Shown in pieces: positions 59,300 to 64,000 of a stretch of DNA of 64,000 nucleotides. The stretch covers positions 5,208,001 to 5,272,000 of the forward strand of contig JANUWI010000001.1 of NCBI GenBank assembly GCA_025504975.1, written 5' to 3'. The translations under genes and the position numbers were made by a program. Under the pieces are notes generated by a model. The model saw only the letters and a list, made by a program, of their open reading frames with translations. It searched no databases and had not been told where the DNA came from. This DNA is from Plenodomus lindquistii. Taxonomy: Eukaryota > Ascomycota > Dothideomycetes > Pleosporales > Leptosphaeriaceae. Position 1 is the stretch's first letter, and each line of letters starts with the position of its first letter.

Positions 59300-62200
59300 T
59301 AAATATTACTTAGAAGGCTAGTTTTATTGCGTTAGCTATAGAGTGCGCTAGTGTACTCTGTACCCTACTTATTTACTAGCTCTAGAATAACTCTATTAAT
59401 CTAATATACCCCTTTTAGCCTAGAAGCTATTACTAGCTAAAACCTTTCTTTTAAGAAGTTATTAAAAGGTAGTCTAGTTGCTATTAGATTTCTTTAATTA
59501 GAGTTTTATTTATTAGCGTTAAAAGCGTTTTAGCTTTAATAAATCTAAATTAATAAAAAAACCTTCTCTAGAATCCTTTTAGTAGAGCCTTTATAAAGCT
59601 ATCTACAATTATTTCTAATAACTATATATACTATACATTTATCTATTATTATTATACTTTCTACTATAGCTAGTAGTTATAGATATTAACGTGTTAGAGC
59701 TTAGTTTAGAGCTTTAAAACCTCTATAGTAAGTAGTTAGATAGTCTGTTAATTATTATATTTAATAATAATAAATTCTAGCTTAATTCTAATATAAAGCT
59801 TTTAAAAGAGCCTAAAAATAAAAAGAGCTTTTTTAGTAACTTAGAATAGAGTAAGGAGTTTAGCTTTAGTAGTTAATGTAGTTACTATATTCTATTTATT
59901 TACTTTCTAGGTAATAAGCCTATTATATAGTTTAATTACGTAGTTTTATAAACTTTTTTTATTTTATATATTATTAGTAAAAAAGGTGTTATTTATAACT
60001 TAAAAACGTAAACTACCTCTAAATTATAATATAGTTAATTTAGTGTTCTAAAAATATATTAAAACTTAGTTTATAGCTTTATAATATTTATAGCTAGAAT
60101 TAGTAAAATATCTTGCTAGTTATAATATAGTAAATAAAATGTCTAGTTATATAGTAACTATAGTAAAAAAAAGTAATCTAATTTTTTATTAATATTTATT
60201 AACGTCTGCGTAGCTTACTAGTCTATTACTTAGTAATAGCTTAATAGCTACTATTAGAGTATTATGTGCTACTTTTTAATTATTAATTAGTTAACTAATT
60301 TTATTATAGTAAAAGGCCTAGAAGAGTTAGATTTAGCGTAAAGCTTAGTTATAGATTATCTCTATTCTAAAGAACTATTATAAGTTATATTCTCTAGTAA
60401 TTATATACTACTTTTTTAGCTACTTTATTACTCTAGTAGCCTACTAATTCTACTCTATTAGATAAACTATAATAATATTATTAACGTAAAAAAAAATAAT
60501 AATACTACTTTTAATAAAGTAGTATAGTTTATATAGTATAGCTTTAAAGCTAAGCCTCTATAGAATTACTATAAACTTCTTCTACTAGAGTAGTAGTAAA
60601 ATTCTAAAGCTATATAATACTTTATTAACTTATAGAATTATACTAGCCTTCTAATAGCCTTTTAGTATACGTATATAGATAACTTAGTCTATTACTATAT
60701 ATATAAACGCATTTATAATATTAAATTATTTAAGCTCTAGTTTATACTAGGCTATAATTACTATTAATATTCTAAATAAATAGCTAGCTAGTATAGCTGC
60801 GTAAGTGTTTTAAAAAGTAATATTTCTCTATTAATTTTTTTAAACTACTAGTTACGCTTTATATTTAAAGAGGTTATAGTTTTTATCTAGTTTATACGTA
60901 TAGACTTATATGCAGTTAAAAATCTATTATTCTATTAATTTAGCTATTTTAATTAGAACTTTAGTCTATAAACCTATCTAAGTATAGTTTAAAAAATAGT
61001 TAAGTTTAGCTTATTTAAACTTAGCGCCTAGTAGATAATCCTTAAGCTTGCTTTTATATATAGAAGGAGGCAGTAGCTAGCTATAATAGAGTTTTAAGCT
61101 AGTAGTAAGCATTCTTTTTAATTAGGCTTTATTAATAGCTTTTTTTCTAGTTATCTCTATATTATCTACTTAAGTTTCTATAGTAAACACTACTACCTAT
61201 AGAATTATATAGAATAATACTAATTATTTTTTAGAGTGTGTCTCTACTATAAATTATATAAAAAAAGCTACTAGTAGTAGTATTAGTAGTAGAAATAGGT
61301 AATAATCTCTAATCTTTCTACTATTATAGTATTCTAGCAGATCTGCTTTAGAATATAGCTCTAAAGCCTTTTTAAAAGCATTATCTTTATAGAAGAATTT
61401 AGTTTCTAGTTTATATACTAGTAAAAGAAGCTCTATAGTTTTTATAAATGTAGTAATTTCTTTTAATATACTATATATAAAGTTGTCTATTAGATCTTCT
61501 ACTTTTTTATTAAAAGTTATTTATTTATTAAAGGTAACGTCTCTAGTACTAATAACTTTAGCTAGAGATAGAATCTATATTCTATAGATATTAGTAGATT
61601 AATATTCTACTAGATATTTTACCTAGACTTTTAAATTAAAGCGTTATAAGCGTTCTTTTCTATAATATATATTATTAGTTATAGTAAACGCTTTATAGCT
61701 GTATACTCTAAAATAAGTAAAATTTAGTTTTTATATTAATATAACTATACTATTACTAAAAGCTATATAAATAAAAAAAATTTTATATAGAGTTTTCTAG
61801 TTATTTGCGTAGTTAGATAATTAGTTATATAAATAAATAGTAGCTTACATTATTTCTAGCTAGAGCTTCTATAAAAGATTAGCGTTAAGTTATATTATAC
61901 GCGCTTTTTTTTTATTTATACTCTCTAAGCGTTTAGCGCCTCTATTTTATACTTATATATCTAGAGCTAAAAGCTTAATAATAATACTTTATAATAAAAA
62001 GTAGCGCTGTACCTTTAGCTTAATTATTATAATTTTATTATCTACTTTAATAATCTTTATAGTAATATTAAAATAGTTTTTAAAAAATAAAATAAAGTTT
62101 AAAAATACTTTAATAATAGACTTTATAGTTCTATTATTAGTAAAGTAATAGTTCTATTATATTTCTAAATATCTATTAGTAATAAGCATCTAGCTCTTTT

Positions 62201-64000
62201 CTTTAGTAATACTTTAGTATTTATATAAATAGAAATTAATAGCTAGTCTCTTTTCTAGTTTTTTATAATCTATATTTTATAGGGCCTGTTTAATTTAACG
62301 CTAGGCTTTAGCTTATTTATAGAAGTTATACTCTACTATAGTAATACCTTTTACTTATACCTTTTTAGCTTGCTATATAAAGTGCTTTATAGTTACTAGA
62401 CTAGAATACCTAAGTTTTTTATACTATATAAGTACTAGAGCTATCTAAGCTTATTTTAGTATACGCGACGTTGCTTTATATATATAGTAAGCTATAGGTA
62501 CTAATATATAGTACTTAATTACCTATTAGCTATATAGTTTCTATAGGCTTTTAATAATTATACTATCTAACGTTTATAGCGTTATTAAATTAGTTCTAGT
62601 ATTCTACTATATTCCTTATTATTAGAGTAATTAGAAGAATATAAAATTATAGAGGAAGTTAGAATAAATAGCTACGTTATAGAGTATTATTATTATTATT
62701 TACTAATTATATTTAAAAGGCAGCTAGATAGAGCTATACTTTCTAATCTAGACTTATATATTACTAGCCTATATATAGTCTAAAAGTCTAGGTACGTAAT
62801 AGTTATATATATATTAGAAATTATTTATAATATAGTATATTATACCTAAATCTAGAATATATAAATTTTAGAGTAGATAATTACTTATTATAGTAGTAAA
62901 GCCTGCCTCTGTATTAAATATTACTAGAAACTAATTCTTAAAACCTCTAATTTACGTAATTTAATAACTATATAGTTATTCTATTTCTAGAGTTAGAGTA
63001 TAGAACTGTTTAATAGTTAGCATTTTTATATAGAGTTAGCTTTATAAGCAGATTAGCCTTTATAGTTCTAGGTTTTATTTTTTTTTAAATTTAATAAACT
63101 TTTTTATAGACTTATTTAGTTTCTACTAGCTAGGTGCTTTTTTTTTATATAGATAGTAGTAGTTTTTTAAAGTATAGCGTTATCTACATGCTAAGTATTT
63201 TATAGAGAAGTATAAACTTTCTAAAGGTTTTTTAGCTTATTACTTTTAATTATTACTATATTAATTATAGGGTTTTCTCTAGTAAAATAGCGCGCTGTTT
63301 ATAGTAAAGGCGTTTTTTATACTATTTTAATAGGCTTTACCTTTAGCAGTATTATATAAAGCTTTATTATAAGCTGTAATAAAACTTACTTTACTTTTTT
63401 CTATTTTTAAAAAATAGTTATTTATTATATACTTCTAATAGCGTTTTATTATTTTTTTATAGTTTATTCTAGGTTAGTATTATCTAGAGTTCTAGAAAGT
63501 AGTTGCCTATATATTTACTATTTTATTAACTAATATAAAGAAATCTTTTATTACTGTATTAATTTATAGTACTTCTAGTATATTATATACCTCTACTTTA
63601 GTTATAGCTTAGTTATATTCTATAAGCTAGCTATTCTAGTACGTAGAGGTTTTTATTAGCTTTAATACCTAAAGGTATTATTTGCGGGCTTACTTTTATT
63701 TAAGTTATGTATTAATTCTAATTATTACTTTAAAACTTATAAGCTATTTTTAGAGGGATTAGTTAAGTAGGTAATAGGTTTAGAGTAGATATAGTATTAC
63801 TATTAATTAGATAAACGCTATAATATACTAAAGGCTAGATTACTTTTTTTTATAGTTATATTAGTTATTTTTATATTATTTAAAAAAGATTTTATAATAC
63901 TTAAAGTTATTCTAGAAAGCCTTCTAGCCTACTATAGAGAGATTAGTAATTCTTTTTAGGTTTATATTACTTATATTAGCTAGCGCGTAATTAGTAATTA
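59300..64000 (-). mobile_element. Second copia-type retrotransposon, RIP-degraded, ends not defined
   Basis: On the minus strand FFYVNNIIIVY reads at about 60,494-60,462, again a YVDD reverse-transcriptase box with Asp to Asn changes, preceded by a hydrophobic strand (SSIIIFF) as in copia RTs. The sequence differs from the first element (IIIV instead of ILII), so it is another family or subfamily. If gene order is normal, RNase H lies to the left and integrase and gag to the right, possibly past the window edge. I could not find LTRs; the stated limits are rough. Confidence 0.6.

Larger units (their letters stand above)
50042..59300. other. RIP-degraded repeats, family unresolved
   Basis: About 9.3 kb of AT-rich sequence with no readable protein domain by eye. 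It holds four 35-bp palindromes listed separately and several A or T runs (for example at 54,478-54,489 and 58,424-58,440). Part of it is probably the older repeat into which the copia element inserted. Confidence 0.5.
41550..64000. repeat. AT-rich block with RIP signature
   Basis: About 22.5 kb with almost no CpA or TpG, abundant TpA, and stop codons throughout all six frames. The surviving C and G are mostly in CpG, CpC, CpT or GpC contexts (for example the pyrimidine tract at 42,504-42,532). This is the expected result of CpA-to-TpA repeat-induced point mutation on both strands. The only open frame over 60 codons (43,937-44,134) is low complexity. Identified contents are listed separately. 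Confidence 0.9.

Noticed and set aside
1..64000. CRISPR arrays, rRNA, prokaryotic features
   Set aside because: Nothing of the kind was seen; the intron structure and families are fungal.

Overview
The window looks like a filamentous ascomycete (Pezizomycotina) chromosome, possibly a Dothideomycete. Genes carry short GT-AG introns of about 44-110 nt with CTGAC/CTAAC-like branch points. The families are fungal: Zn2Cys6 factor, CVNH-LysM lectin, DUF1996, PTH11-like rhodopsin-domain proteins, HET domain. The right third is AT-rich DNA with the dinucleotide signature of repeat-induced point mutation (RIP). Exon joins were inferred by eye from splice signals, reading frame and family motifs, and every spliced model sums to a multiple of three. 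No transcript or database search was available.

Layout. 1-9.5 kb: no recognisable gene before 1.67 kb, then a protein kinase-like gene, a secreted CE3-type esterase and an intracellular GH43 glycosidase (a hemicellulose pair, all on minus), then a broken NAD-dependent sterol/3-beta-HSD-type gene. 9.5-14.7 kb: a CVNH-LysM lectin with a Gly/Gln-rich glycine-zipper N-terminus, a sugar (MAL-type) MFS transporter, and a sulfatase divergent from the transporter. 14.9-23.1 kb: a run of plus-strand genes, namely a transcription factor with two consecutive Zn2Cys6 clusters, an AidB-like acyl-CoA dehydrogenase, a DHA1-type MFS transporter and a small VOC/glyoxalase-fold protein. This could be a small catabolic or detoxification cluster. 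23.1-28.1 kb: minus-strand DUF1996 secreted protein, SDR oxidoreductase and an APC amino-acid/choline-type permease. 29.4-41.4 kb: a rhodopsin-domain membrane protein, a GNAT acetyltransferase, a decay zone with a HET-domain relic and an MFS sugar-transporter pseudogene, a cytochrome P450, and a second rhodopsin-domain protein of the same predicted length (376 aa).

41.4-64 kb: an AT-rich block with no intact coding capacity. CpA and TpG are almost absent and TpA dominates, while CpG, CpC and CpT survive. Inside it I can delimit one complete Ty1/copia LTR retrotransposon on the minus strand (43,362-50,036). It has 182-bp LTRs, a CTTAA target duplication and a recognisable reverse-transcriptase active site in which the two Asp codons became Asn by G-to-A change. 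There is a truncated second copy (41,790-42,575), a second copia-type reverse transcriptase at about 60.5 kb, and a family of four 35-bp palindromes between 50.9 and 57.8 kb.

The picture is an accessory, possibly subtelomeric region: niche genes for carbohydrate use, transport, oxidation and sensing, with gene decay on the side toward a RIP-inactivated transposon compartment.
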